Source of the DNA: Ptychodera flava
Lineage: Eukaryota; Hemichordata; Enteropneusta; Ptychoderidae
Direction: 5' to 3'
DNA length: 64,000 nt
Assembly (NCBI RefSeq): GCF_041260155.1
Contig: NC_091931.1
Span: 17,621,166 to 17,685,165, forward strand
The notes under the pieces were generated by a model. It saw only the letters and a program-made list of their open reading frames with translations. It was not told the origin of the DNA and ran no database searches. Every line of letters starts with the position of its first letter. Position 1 is the first letter of the stretch. Of the stretch, positions 25,371 to 38,315 are shown piece after piece. Both the position numbers and the translations under genes were made by a program.

Positions 25371-25764
25371 ATGAGGAGGTATGTTAACTTGACGATTTGA
25401 CAGTAATACCATTGTATATGTGAGTGTGAAACATGACATAAACATTTGTAAAAATGATTACATGATCAAAGATCGTCGTATCCTTACATATTGTTATTTA
25501 TCGAAGGAGGAAGTTTTGATCATGTGACATACCACAATGCACTTCATCGGAATTATCTCCACAGTCATCCCAATGGTCGCATTCCCAGGAGCCAGGGACA
25601 CACTCTCCGTTGCTGCAGGTGAATTCATCGTCTGCACAACCTGATGAGATGTGACATAGACGTGTCAGCGCAAAACTGCGTTTTTACGTATCTAGGAGTT
25701 TACTCCGATGGTCAGACTTAACTATTTTGAATACGGTCATCGAGTGTTCAGTAACGAGATCGTT
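25371..25764. repeat. LDLa exon duplication, unit 2
   Basis: Second unit, carrying exon 8. It ends CAGTAACGAGAT where unit 1 ends CAGTAACGAGGT, after which the sequences part. Confidence 0.85.
25533..25640 (-). CDS. Exon 8: LDLa module 6 (recent tandem duplicate)
   Basis: Six-Cys LDLa ([32 protein letters not shown]), nearly identical to exon 9. The flanking intron sequence is duplicated with it. The only residue differences seen from exon 9 are E for D, V for I and H for N. Acceptor atcag, donor GTG|GTATGT, phase 1-1. Confidence 0.88.
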
Positions 25765-26117
25765 TTTCTTGCAAGGTGAAAGCAGGATGGTGGTTAGTGG
25801 TAAACCGTTGAAACCTAAGACTAAACCTCTCAAACTTAATATATGTACCGCGTCTCAAGAACAACTGTTTCTGTCGTTGTTCTAGTATTGTTGTGATGAG
25901 TAGATTTTAATCTATGTAGTAGATCAAAATCACAGGCAGATGCAGATTGCATTGACCAAGAGAACGAAACAAAAACCGGAAGATAGAACATGGAAAAGGC
26001 AAAATTAAATAAATTACGCCCGAGTAGCTATGACACAATCTTTTAGAATTTTACATCAATCAAAGACAGGTTACTTTTGGAGTGAGACGATGTTTGTCGC
26101 ACTCTACGTACTAGTAA

Positions 26118-27876
26118 GGGAGCGTTCAGTTATTATGGTCGGGGGTGGGCCGGTATATTCTTCCTGCGCATCAGTCAAAATAAGTGAACCCCCTACCCGT
26201 TGTACCAAAAAATTGATGACCCCCTCCTTTTAAGATGACAAAAATTTCATGACCCCCGCCCACCCACACACACACACACACACACATTGCTTGAGTAAAG
26301 CTGCACACACGAACACCTCGGGGGGGGTATGGAGCGATAGAATCCCCCAAAAAAGATCTTAGATTTTTTCAAATGACCTTCCTTACAAACTCACAGATTT
26401 CCCCTTCTGACGTGCTATAATTTTGAAATTACCCTCACAGGGGTTGGACAGAAATTACACGTGGATCGCAATATTTTTGCGCAAGCGTGTGTGTACAAAA
26501 TTTTGATATTTGGATTTTTAATTGAAAATCAGCTGTTGATAATGTTGATTCACTATACATGGTAATGTATGAGAAAACTATGTAATACTTTTTCAATGCA
26601 AAACTATATCTATGCATTTATGGATATTTGATAATTTACATAGATGTACTTAAAATGAAATAGTGTTGCTACAACTGGCATTTGGACAAAAAGTTTGACT
26701 TTAGAATTTCACCAAAAATGTTCATCCACTATACATGGGAGTCAATGATAAATTGTGAATAATTTTTTTCCAATGAAAAACTTGGTATACTTGTGCATAT
26801 ACAGACGTTCAATAATTAACATAACTGTACTTGATTAGAATATGATGGTTAAAGGTGCATATTATGTGTACAAGAAATCTAATTATGGAATTTCACTGAA
26901 AATGTTCATCCACTATACATGGGAGTCTATGAGGAAAGTATGAATAATTTTTTTCCAATACAAAAATAAGTAAACCCGAGTATTTATGTACTCTTGATTA
27001 TTGATATTAATGTACTTGATTAGATTATGGTGGTAACAAATGGATGTGTTTGCCAGAAATTGGATTTTGGAATTATACCAAAATGTAGATTCACTGTAAA
27101 TGGGAGTCTATGAGAAACTATGAATAATTTTTTCCAATAAAAACTATCAAATCTGTGTATTTATAGACATTTGATAATTCATTTTAAAGTACTTAGTTAG
27201 CCTGGGATTGTTAAAGGTTGATATGTGTGCAAGAAATTGGATTTTGGAATTTCACCGAAATGTTGATTCACTATACATTGGAGTCAATGAGAACACTAAG
27301 AATATTCTTTTTACAATGCTAAACAAAATTAATTTGTGCTTTTGTAGGTGTTTGATAATTGATACAAATGTACTTGATTCCAATAGGGTATTTGAAAGTT
27401 CAGATGTGGACAACAATTATGATATTGGAATTTCACCTAAAAGTATTATTTAACTTTTCATGGTACTAGTAGTCTCAGTACAGTAACTGTTAAATAATTT
27501 CCCTGACAAAACTTGCTATATCTCTAATATGTAAGTAATAGGAATTGTTCATTGCCCTCAGTGAGCTCTATTTACAATAAGACAAGCCTCAGAGTTGCCA
27601 AGTCAAGATGTTCATGTGACAGATAATTATACTTTTGTTCAGATTACAGTTGAATAACTTCAGAGAATGAAATCATGCAACAAATCATTTTTATCTCCCT
27701 GAATCTTTCTGAACACTGAAACTGCCTTTTGATGGGACTGATACTTATGAAAATTAAGTGACCCCCCTCTGAGCTGTTTGAAAATACATGACCCCCCCTT
27801 TGCAGTTTTCAAATTTGAGGTGACCCCCCCCTGGATTTTGCCGGCCCATCCCCGGCCATAATAACTGAACTCTCCC
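26118..27876. mobile_element. Non-autonomous TIR element with internal 180-bp tandem array
   Basis: Ends GGGAGCGTTCAGTTATTATGG and CCATAATAACTGAACTCTCCC are inverted (one mismatch in 21) and bounded by TAA direct repeats at 26115-26117 and 27877-27879. Inside are G/C-rich subterminal blocks. Five or six copies of a roughly 180-bp repeat follow, marked by CACTATACATGG near 26551, 26727, 26911, 27092 and 27272. No coding region is seen. It lies in the intron between LDLa exons 7 and 8. Confidence 0.78.
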
Positions 27877-28137
27877 TAAGAGCAGATACCATTGCCTCAT
27901 TTGAAAATACTGCAGAAAAAAATCTGTTTTATCTCGCTCGGCATATGTAGGCTGATGATTTCGCACAAGAAAGTACACAAAAGGTTCAAAGTTAGTCTCA
28001 ACGTGACACGAGGCGTAAATACTCATGCGCATTTTGTCATACACTGTCACTAGTGACAGTGGTGCAAATTTTGAATCTAGGAAGGCCGGCATTGAGCCTG
28101 CGTGTTAGTGTAGATGACGTAATAAGAAATGAACTAC

Positions 28138-28245
28138 CGCAGCCGTCTTCGTCGGAGTTGTCGCCGCAGTCATTCCACTTGTCACACTGCCAGGTGTCAG
28201 GGATGCATAACCCATCGGCGCACGTGAATTGGTCCGAGTTACAAC
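28138..28245 (-). CDS. Exon 7: LDLa module 5
   Basis: Standard 108-nt LDLa exon: [32 protein letters not shown]. Acceptor gtcacag, donor GCG|GTAGTT, phase 1-1. Confidence 0.88.
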
Positions 28246-28469
28246 CTGTGACATGCAAAGACAAAAGTACGTTTGAATTTTATCTTCATCTGTAGAGTTC
28301 GCCCTTGGATTGATGATTTATATCGACAGAGTTAATCTTTTGAGCAGTATCGTGACAAGAAATGTCAACCTTTAAAGCGCTTGTGAATCAAGTACAGTTC
28401 AAGAATCAATGCCCGGTCAATGCAAGATCAAATCCAGCTTAAGTGCCGCTGACTGTCATACATCAACTT

Positions 28470-28504
28470 GTCCCTCCACCCACCGGACCGGTGGGTGGAG
28501 GGAC
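28470..28504. repeat. Perfect 17-bp hairpin
   Basis: GTCCCTCCACCCACCGG and its exact reverse complement are separated by a single A. GC-rich and intronic. Confidence 0.9.
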
Positions 28505-29066
28505 GGTATAACCACTTGAGGAAGTGGGAAATTAAGCTTATCGCGACGCGTTGGCATGCGCATGTATCGCATTGCCTCCTTGTTCGCGTTTGAAATGGAC
28601 AAGGGTCGTGCACAGCCGCCCGGGCTCGACACACAGCCAGAGCCACTATATGCATTTAATAGAAAAGTATACAGCAGCCGTCGAATAAAAAACGACAGTG
28701 GATCGTTTGGCCTTTGCCAGAGTATTGTGTCAGTGAGAGGAAGGGAAAACGGAGACAGACACACATGACAGTACTATTGAGCCGAAGTTTGCAGTTCTGC
28801 AGAGCAGCTATGTCTTTCTCGGCATATATAATACAGGCTGATACAAGGAAAAAAAAATCAAAAATCGTTTGCTTTCCCTATCTGTTCTATCTTTTCACCG
28901 GATTGATGAATGTCACAAGCACGAAATGCCGTACAATATTACTCACTTTGCTACACATATTATACAAAACCAGCAAAAAATTGATTGGTTGCAAATTCTC
29001 GGCTACAATATTATGGTGCGGAAAATCGAATTTACTAGCACATGATGACACAGTCGGCCCACTTAC

Positions 29067-29204
29067 CACAATCCTGCTCGTCCGAGTTATCGCCACAGTC
29101 GTCCATGTTGTCACACTCCCAGTGATCAGGAATGCACATTCCATTCATACACTGGAACTCGTCACCACCGCAACCCGCTTCAGAGCTGGAGACGTATGAT
29201 AATT
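29067..29204 (-). CDS. Exon 6: LDLa module 4 with Ser-rich linker
   Basis: Linker [10 protein letters not shown] then the LDLa pattern [23 protein letters not shown] and GDNSDEQDC. The linker resembles that of exon 5, so the two exons probably arose by duplication. Acceptor cttcag, donor TGTG|GTAAGT, phase 1-1. Confidence 0.88.
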
Positions 29205-29859
29205 CTGAAGTGAAAGATAGCGGCTTATTATAGATGGCGTTTACAGCACAAGGTGTTTAAGTAAAAGATTTCTGGCAAAAGGTATGATATTACTCTAGTT
29301 ACTGTCTGATTGAAGCTATTGTGGGGTCATTTCAGCGACAGGGATTCAGCTGGTGCTTACCCTGACCTTATTGTGAAAGCCAGTGTTTTCGATATGTTTG
29401 CCTCTCCAAATTCCAACCGTTTGACTCGCTGGTAGAGAAAATTGTCACGCGCTAACCTTTTTTTCCATTTTATAATATATTTTTATATCTTCAAATCATA
29501 TGAGCTGTGTCGTGAATTCGGGAAACCCTTCCTCCACGGTGGTAGGGGAACGAGTATATATATGATAATATTGGGCCAGTCGGCAGTACTGATTAATGTT
29601 GGCGGGAGGGGTCTTCAAAGTTCTCCTGCCAGCAGAGGGTGGTTCTGAAAATTTTTGGCTAATGTTGTACGTGGGGGGGGGGGGGGGGCGAAAAGAAAAC
29701 TACGATGAAATGTTTTCCTCTCCCGCCCCAACCATAAAAATGCTCGTTCCCTTAATTTTCCCCCTTTAGATGAAGGCTATAATACCACCATGGTATTACA
29801 TGACTCCAGGATATCCACCCAAGCATATAGATAATAGAAAGCAAGGATTTGACCCTTAC

Positions 29860-29985
29860 GGCAATGTTGTTCGTCGGAATAGTCTCCACAATCATCCCAG
29901 TTGTCGCATTCCCATGCAAATGGAATGCAGTGTCCGTTATAGCACTGGAATTCATGGCAACCTGTTTCTGACGAGACGTAGGAAT
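29860..29985 (-). CDS. Exon 5: LDLa module 3
   Basis: Short linker DSYVSSETG followed by an LDLa ([23 protein letters not shown]). One residue is missing between the first Cys and the EFQC motif compared with its neighbours (GCHEFQC rather than GCxxDEFQC). Donor TGCC|GTAAGG, phase 1-1. Confidence 0.87.
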
Positions 29986-30610
29986 CTGTCAAAGAAAGAC
30001 GTAAAACACATTTATCATGCCGATCACTCGAAGATTGGACCTCCAATCTTATTATCCTGAATTGCTCGGCCGTAAGCTTGCATATTACTTTCTCAACACT
30101 TCTCGATTGATTCGAGAAGTGTTTGTTATTGCAGATTTGTATACCAAAGATTCCTCTTTACCAATCGGGTGAAACATGGACAGCGGCTTCCAAACACTGT
30201 AGACGTAGAGCGTGGATTACTCGTTGATGCGCGGCAGAGGCTAAAATCCAAACATTCCAGTATTATTTCCATATTTTAGTGTAAACACTCGAAGACCGTG
30301 TTAAAAAACCCGAGAAACTGAAATTAGATACTGAAGTGCATGACACTACAATGCACAGTTAAAAGATTTGCTATGAATATTTAAATCCAATTCCCACGAT
30401 CATAATATATGTGGATAAAGCAAATGATATTTATGCAGCCATAGGGAAACCTTTTAACTGCTATTCTGCCGGACGTAACGTCGGAATAAACTCTGACAAA
30501 TTTATAAGGGTGTCACACTCCAAAAGACGAAAAACACCACGATCAACAAAGACAGGGAGAAAATGAAAGGCACAGAAGACACTAAGACAAATCAGGTTTG
30601 AACAACTCAC

Positions 30611-30778
30611 CGCAATATTCTTCATCGGAGTTGTCACCGCAGTCATCCCAATTATCACACAGCCAACTGTGAGGGATGCAATAGCCGTTAGGACACGCAA
30701 CCTCGTCATAATTACAGCCGTACCCGTCCGAACCCGAACCTTCTGATTCTGACCATAATGAATATTCCGAAGACGATT
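30611..30778 (-). CDS. Exon 4: Ser/Glu/Gly linker plus LDLa module 2
   Basis: Longer than the usual 108 nt because a Ser/acidic linker ([19 protein letters not shown]) precedes the six-Cys LDLa ([14 protein letters not shown], then GDNSDEEYC). The Ser-Gly pairs among acidic residues resemble glycosaminoglycan attachment sites; this is inference only. Phase 1-1, acceptor attacag, donor GCG|GTGAGT. Confidence 0.86.
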
Positions 30779-31164
30779 CTGTAATATATGCATATACGCA
30801 CCATTTTTTATAAATGAAGGGTATATTGTAGGTTAAGTAAAACACTGTGTACAAAAAGCACAGAGCTGTCAGGTATGCATGAAATTGCTTCATGTATAAA
30901 GTGCTAGTGTCGGTATTAACTTAAGTTCGAGATCTATTCAGGAAAGAGCAACCAAAGTAGACACCACTGGCAAGAATACAGTCTAAGTAAATAAATTTGT
31001 ACAATGCGAATGTTGCACAGGTACTATATAGCACGATGGTGGTCAAGTGTGGATTTGGTGAGTCAATCTCAGTCTCCTTGTCTTTCTGTCGTCTTTGTCT
31101 GTCTATCTATCTGTCTCTGTCTGTCTGCAATCTGACTCAGTCTTTGTCTGTCTTTGTTTGTCAC

Positions 31165-31402
<238 letters not shown>

Positions 31403-32533
31403 CATCCACCTTAAGGATGGAGAAATTTGAATTAAATTTCATTCACATGCACACCATGAATTGATGTCGCCCTGCTTTTATTCGTTAGTCTCAGTCTTGC
31501 ACATGTACACAAAGCGCTTTAGATAAACAAGAAGTTTATACGGATCGTAAATTATAAGTTCCATAAACCTCTATATATAAACGCGTTGTGGTATGTGCAA
31601 ACAAACGTCGTATATTAAAATGAAAATTTGAGCAAATCTATCGTGTAATGAGGCAACATGAACGCCCGCCTGAAGGTACACACAGCGCAAATGTCATCAA
31701 CTGTAATATCAAAACTCTACACAGTGTAAGAGTTGCTGGTCCCTTTATTTTGCACGACGTTACCAGGAAATATGCGAACAAATGATCAACTGACGAACTC
31801 CTAATTTAAAGTACTGTCAAGGTTACCTTTAACATTTGTATACTTCTTTCCCCCATTTTTTATTTATTTCTGACATTAGGCTTCTTGGTTTTCTCCAAAA
31901 AGTACGTCGGAATGCAAAAAGTTGAACTTGTCAGACAACGCAGCGTGTATGGGTAATGTCCAATTAAGCAATTTAAAGAAAATTCTATGTTTGCCGTCCT
32001 TGGAAGTTTGAAAAACCTACCAGCCAGCCAGGGAAGAAAACAACTTGAATGCAGACACACAAAAACAAGTTTATTAACATTAGCTCAATTTTTATTTGGT
32101 TTCTTTCGGAAAAATAATATTTTTATTTGTAATAGTGTCAACACTGTTTTTTTTCTTAATTTTCTCTGAAAACCTACCAATACGCGGACGGCAAACAAAG
32201 AATTTTATTTAAAGCGCCTTATCAAGTTATTTTTGAAATGATCTGAATATGATTCCGTCTTAGAGTCCATGCGTCTGTCAACAATAACATTGCATGACTT
32301 ACTCAACTCGTGTAGTTAAATTTCCACAGACCCTTTCTCTTGGGTCTATGAGTTTTCAAGGCTAATAATTCAATATACTTTTGCGGGAAGAAGAAAAAAT
32401 GTGTTTCTTTTTCTTAAACGAAAACGCTGAATAAGATCAATGAAGGTCATAAGTATTCGCGCGTCGCCAAGTAACGGCCACATTCATAATGGGCGTTTTT
32501 TAGTAAAAATGATCTGTTTTATCTGACTCTTAC

Positions 32534-32644
32534 CACAGCTAACTTCGTCTGAATTATCGCCACAATCATCTAAGAAATCACACTCCCAGTACCAAGGGAT
32601 GCAATTGCCGTTCGCACAGATAAAGTCATCATAGCCACAATCCG
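32534..32644 (-). CDS. Exon 3: LDLa module 1
   Basis: Six Cys in the LDLa pattern, with the Ca-binding signature [12 protein letters not shown]. It carries [14 protein letters not shown] in place of the usual CIP..W.CD..DDC. Acceptor ttcacag, donor TGTG|GTAAGA, phase 1 at both ends. It follows the basic coiled coil directly. Confidence 0.88.
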
Positions 32645-33361
32645 CTGTGAAAGGAAGGTCGTGAGGTTAAATATGATATCTATTGGACCCCGACATTTGA
32701 GTTCATTAGTAAAAATTCGTGAGTCCTAGCATGTAAAATTTTCCAGGAGAGCGATTTCATCGGTTTTGTACTTCTAAAATGCATACTTTACTCTTACCGC
32801 AGGTTAAGTTTAAATGTCATTGCACCACTGGTATCCAGTCTAATTTTGAACTTTCACCCCAAATCAAGCGGGATTAAGAGAGAGAAAAGAAATGCATGAA
32901 GACGTAGACACTCATCCTGAAAAGCAAAATCTCAAGGCTGGTACTTGATAACTGGACAGCAATCAACTGAATATTGGATTAAGAGTTCCATTTACCACTC
33001 CACGCAATCACAGATATTGTTCAACTTCATGGAAGAATAATTATGCTCACCTGCACTAGATAGCTGCTTGGAGGCTATTCTTGAATCAACTTCAAAAGTA
33101 CAAAACAAAAAAAAAAGAAAACTGTAAAACCAGAATACTTTCCACTCTCCTGTCAACCTTTTACTCATCTTTATTTTTGCGTTGAAATGTTTTAATGCTC
33201 CACATTACATAAAACAGCATCGCATTGAGTTAATAATAATTTGTAGTGATTCTTCGAAGAGAATGGCGGCGACACAAAATGTTTAATCACGAGTGACAAT
33301 GGCAAGGCGGCGTCAACGATTTGCATCGATAATTTTCACGGGGCTGGAATCTTAAACTTAC

Positions 33362-34109
33362 CGACGTTATTCTTTAATTCTTTACGTTTCTGGATTATGC
33401 TCGAGTTCACCTTCCTTGTTCGCTTTGTCTTCTCAACCACTTTCATGGCTTTCTTTTTCTTCGCTGCCTGCGCGAGCAGTTTCTCGGCCTTTGCGTTTGT
33501 AGCCTTCTTTCTCTTCAGCTGTCGCAGTTTCTCTTCGAGGAGTGTGCTCGCGTGTTTCTCTGGGTTCTTGTGTCGGGTCTGCTTGTTTCGTTTCGCCGCC
33601 TTTCCCTCTGTCATTGTCTGCTCGTCGTTGTCGAGTATTGCCTTGGCTTTCTTCAGCTCTTTGCGTTTCCCTTCAATCTCGACCGCCGTCTTCCTCAGTT
33701 CGGCGCTTATCTTTTCCTTCAGGCTGAGGTACTTCTCGTCGGTGATGTGTTCCGTCTGATCGTCAAACATCGCGTCTTTTAGATTGCGCAGAAGGGACCC
33801 AACGTGAGGAACCAGTTTCCGTTTCATTTCAGTCGTCTCAGCGTCTTTTCTTTCTTTGGGCACCCCGACGCCAGCCTCACCAGTTGAGTGCATCTTCGCC
33901 TTAGCTGCTCTCAGAGCATCCAGCCTCCTTTCCATGCGTCCTTTTTCCTCCTTGCGCTTGTTCTTTGCAACCATCTCTGTGGCCTTCTTTTTTTCAACTG
34001 GCGTTTCAATTCGTGTCTTCACAGCGAGATGTTTCACTTCTCTGAGCGCAGCCATTTTTTTCTGCATGCGCTCCTCTTCCTTCTTTTTCTCCATGACAAG
34101 GTGGTCTTT
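33362..34109 (-). CDS. Exon 2: Lys/Arg/Glu-rich coiled-coil domain
   Basis: A 748-nt exon encodes about 249 residues, dominated by Lys, Arg, Glu, Ala and Leu, with long heptad-compatible stretches (for example MEKKKEEERMQKK and LLEEKLRQLKRKK). It starts after ttcttcacag in phase 0 (K-D-H-L-V-M...) and ends GTCG|GTAAGT in phase 1. The terminal G completes an Ala codon with the first LDLa exon. The uninterrupted frame, good borders and phase match argue for a real exon and against a chance ORF. There are no Cys residues, unlike everything downstream. I recognise no family; by composition it should form an extended basic helix that could oligomerise or bind anionic glycans. It lies directly after the signal peptide, an odd place for such a sequence in a secreted protease. 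Confidence 0.75.
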
Positions 34110-34128
34110 CTGTGAAGAAAATGATAAC

Positions 34129-34462
34129 TTAACTTGTTGACTGCTTCTCAGGGACAGTTTTTCAGACTCTCAAATTTTTACGATTTTTTCTCTGACCTAC
34201 TTGTGGGGGTTCATTTTAAAGCTCTTGAAGTAACAAAAATTTTCACCGTCTTAGTTTTTTGAAAACTTAAAATTTTATTTTTTCGCATAGAGTTAATGCA
34301 GGAATGGCGGCCATTTTGAATTTAAAATATCTAGTACCAAATTTTGCTCGATGACCCCCTGATTTTTATTCTTGATTTGGTATGAGTGTGGTTGAATGTT
34401 TCATTGAGGAAAGTTTAAGCAAACGTTTTGGTCTTTCACTTTCGAGGCGCATACTGTCTTAA
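34129..34462. mobile_element. MITE family 1, copy b
   Basis: Contains GGCGGCCATTTTGAATTT and ends CTTTCGAGGCGCATACTGTCTTAA. TTAA is present at both inferred borders. It lies in intron 1, just upstream of the coiled-coil exon. Confidence 0.55.
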
Positions 34463-35889
34463 AAGTCGATCTAATCGATCAAACGTTCATGGAAGAGCTG
34501 TGTTACTCCTTGGTAGCAAAGCCATCGAAGGCGATCAAATGGTCTCATAAGGTTTTCCTAATGAGTTTAACAAGTCATTATGTCATACTTGTTATGTTTC
34601 TATAAAGAACCTCAGAGCCTCGAGAAAAAGAGTCTCGGTAGGACACGCGGAAACTGTGCGTTTGATTATGTACACACTAAAAGTTAAAAGCGCCTCTGTC
34701 GATATAGATGTTTTCTATGAACAACACAACTTTTGACAAGATTTACATGGATGACGCAAGGGGAATAGCTATAGACCTTTGATTATATTTTAATTATTTA
34801 CGTTTCTTAAACAAACACAATTTCTTCTATAGGCCTAATTATCCTCACTAAAGCTTAGTATGTTGAACGACAAGGAAGAAAAGATGCGAACTGCATTGCA
34901 CTGTGTGTTATTGTTGACGTTTGGATTCTCGTCCGTACAAGCCAGTCAGTAAACAATACATTGAAATGACACGGATTCAGAGATACAATCCATGTAGACA
35001 AGTTGACACTATGTGTTGTTACAAGATAAAAGAAACAGACACCACAAAAAAAAAAACACTGGAAAGAACATCAAAACTAGCTGCCGAGGGAGTACAGATT
35101 ACTTGGAACCGATTTTCAGATTATACAATGGAATGCGGCTTTGACTTAGGCCTCGACGTCCCCGCCCATTCAGTGGTTAAGAAGAGGGATTTGTTTGGAA
35201 TCTGACTCTTATCCCTGCCACGCCAGCCGGTTCCAAACTGATGAAATTCCGTAAAAACAACGCGCTTTACATTATGCATAATCTGCACCCGCTCCCGCCT
35301 TCCATTACTGGATCATTTCGTTGAATACTGTTTTATTATCACGCAAACTGTCACTTAATGCTTTTTTCATACACTCAATTGTCATCACGTCCAATTCAAT
35401 ATTTACCGAGTGAAAATATTAGCAAAAGTTTTAGGTTTTTGTCCTGTTTTTCAGCATGGTAGAGAGATTTAACGATCGAAGGGTTAAAAAACAGATCGCA
35501 TTCATTTGAAATCATAAAGTGTACTCATTGTCGACGTTCAACAAATTCAAGAATTCGGTACCAGTGGATGAAACTACCCGTAGCAAATGAAGACATGACA
35601 CATAAAGTTGCTATCATTGGGAGAGGTAGCGACGTAGCAAGTGGAGACAGGAGTGTTGGTCTCATTGCGTCCTTGAAAGAAAGCTTCCTGTATGATTATT
35701 TTTTATTGTCTTTCTGTACAAAATGCATAATCGTGAACGCACAAATACACATCGAAATTACAGTTACGTCCCTAAATCGATATGTTCGTCTGTTCATCCG
35801 CCCATCCATCAATCGAAGCCTCTCTCTCCATCTCTCAGTCTTTCTCTGTCTGTCTGTCTGTCCGTCTCTCTGTCTCATTCTTCTTTGAT

Positions 35890-35955
<66 letters not shown>

Positions 35956-37336
35956 CTCTCTCCTCTCTCTCTCTCTCTCTCACCACACACACACACACAC
36001 ACAAACACATTCTTCCTCCCTTAGACATGTCATCTTGAAGCAACGACCAGCCAAAAGACAAACAGGCATCAAGGTTCAGGCAGAATGTATCCTGACCATT
36101 GTTTTCTCAGCATCGCAATTAAGAACTCATACAATAGCCATTCGCTTTCACACGCTCATTGAATGAGGGAAAGGGATTCACGCAAGCCGAGATTGGAAAC
36201 CGATTTGCATGTCCATGCGCGATTGCTTTTCAGTTGACTAACAGGACTAGGCATGCAGATACACTCTCGACTGTGTGCAACTATGACGGCATACAAAGAC
36301 ATCGCCAAGACATATTGCGTGGCATTGCGTAATGAAAGTGTAACTAACGTGACCCTGGAATTACCGAGTGTATAGTATGTGACGTTCCTATTTGTTTGTG
36401 TCTCACTTCTCAAACATTTTATCCAAGGGACGTTTCAGAAGAACGTTTGCCCACCAGCGAGACTTTTAGAGGAAAAGGCGACAGAATTGCATAACACTTG
36501 AGAATGGAGGGTCGTGGGTATTTTAAAGTCAAGTCGTGTAGTTTGGTTGCTTGAAAACACAGCGCGGTCGCAGCCTTTTTACTTTTGAGGAAGGGACTGT
36601 GCTCATGAAGTTCATTAAAACTACCGTACGTTTGATGGATGTTGTAAAGCAAGAATCCACATCTTATCTCCGTAATTGATGCAACCTTTGACCTCAAATA
36701 CTGAAGCACTAAAGATGCACTCGATTATATACAGAATCACATATCAACCTATATTAATGAGCATGTACGTGTCAAAACTGTGAATTAGCATAGTAGATGA
36801 TTATATATTGCGTGGTTTCATCCAAATTATTTTCGGCAAACAATAGTCGTCACACTTCAGTTAGTCTCTGTTGAATGCCGCAATGAGTTGCGTCGATGAC
36901 ATACCACATTGCCGATCGCGCGACGATTATTCTGATGAATTGGGGCGGTTTGTTAAAAAATGCAGTGAGGTGAAAAAAAGCGGCAAGTTTTGCTGGTAGG
37001 TGCCTACGATAATCTAACACCACGACAAATATTTAATCGGATATGCAGTATTGAGGAATGGTAACGCGTCGCATCTACGCTTGTCGACCGGCTGGTTCAA
37101 AGAGCAGTTGACAGACCCCCGTGCAAATAACGATCCATTAAAATCAACAAGTTGTTCCGCGATGCGGGTTTGTTTGTTTGTCGTCGGTTTGCTTGCACAG
37201 CAAACCCACACTTTTGTAAAACACATACACACAAGCGAAAGTGTCGACGGCGGCTTGCAATAAATTTCTGTCAAGTTTCCTACATATTTGTCAAATGATC
37301 CTGAACCTAACAACCACAAAACAGCGAATGGACGAT
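34463..37336. other. Intron 1, part: no gene recognised
   Basis: A CT/CA microsatellite at 35890-36003 is the only clear structure. A plus-strand stretch at about 36885-36945 faintly recalls an LDLa (DDYSDE) but lacks the Cys frame. Confidence 0.6.
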
Positions 37337-37685
37337 TTAAAGTAGAACGCGCCATTTGGACTGTCAAACTTTTCCGATATTCTTTCGTGATCTACCACTT
37401 GTAGAAACTAATTTGAAGCCCTTGGAGAAAGAAAAACGTCACCGTCTTAGTTATTTTTTTAAATCTAATATTTTACTTTTCTTCATAGAGTTTACACTGG
37501 GATGGCGGCCATTTTGAATTTCAAATATCGGAAAATCTTAGGTAATTTGTTTCTCTAGTACCAAAATTTGCACGGTGACCCCTGGTTTTTATTCTTGATT
37601 TTGAAAGGCAATGGTTGAATTAGTCCTTGAGGAAAGTTTGAGCAAAATTTGAAGTCTTTCACTTTCGAGGCGCATACTACCTTAA
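37337..37685. mobile_element. MITE family 1, copy c
   Basis: TTAAAGTAGAACGCGCC at the left and GAGGCGCATACTACCTTAA at the right; the same ATGGCGGCCATTTTGAATTT core is inside. Borders are TTAA. Confidence 0.65.
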
Positions 37686-38198
37686 AGTGTTCCCTTGCTA
37701 TTTTCTGAACAAAATAAACTGTGAAGAAACGTGTTCGACAAACTTCATAATTGCTATGTTAATAACTTACCAGACTACTAAAATTAGCCGTTCTATGTGT
37801 CATACGCATTACTTCAACACAATTTCCTGATACTTATGTTGTGGTTGTTATATATGTGTTTATGTTATGCTGTTGTTGTATATATAGTTATCGGAATTGC
37901 TAAAATTAAACTTTACGGTTATTGTAACATATAACATTAAAGTTCAAAGTGTGGATGGGATTCGCACGTGTCACGAATTTCACTTTCGCGACAAATCGCT
38001 GAAATTGCAGCTGGCGCGATGCTCAGAACGGCGTTCAACAGGTGAGAGATGCTATTCAGACAGTCTGAGTGGAGCAAAGAAAGAGACAAGATTGTAACAC
38101 GTGTGTTTACCTTTAAATTATGCTAAAGTGAAACCTTTTGTTCAACAAAACCGCACTGCATTCGCGCTTTCGCAAAAGCGGTGGATGCATACTCCTAC

Positions 38199-38315
38199 CT
38201 TCTGCTGCAAAGCCGTGATCTTCTTGCGTTTGATTTCTTCTTTCTTCTCTTGATTGACAGCCTGCACGGCTACCAAACAGGCAGCCGCCAAAACGACGGC
38301 CGTTGCAAATCGCAT
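38199..38315 (-). CDS. Exon 1: start codon and signal peptide
   Basis: The 39 codons begin MRFATAVVLAAACLVAVQA, a classic secretion signal: a basic residue, a hydrophobic core and an Ala-x-Ala-like end (V-Q-A). The mature part starts VNQEKKEEIKRKK and is already Lys/Glu rich, like exon 2. The donor is AAG|GTAGGA in phase 0, which matches the phase-0 acceptor of exon 2 at 34109. The ATG has G at -3. Choice of start rests on the signal peptide; no longer upstream frame was recognised. Confidence 0.78.

Noticed and set aside
33397..34140. Plus-strand Phe/Ser-rich ORFs opposite the coiled-coil exon
   Set aside because: Shadow of the Lys/Glu-rich minus-strand exon; no splice or domain support.
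36885..36945. Plus-strand stretch reading RDDYSDE, similar to an LDLa end
   Set aside because: The Cys pattern is absent, the strand is opposite to the gene, and no splice sites fit.
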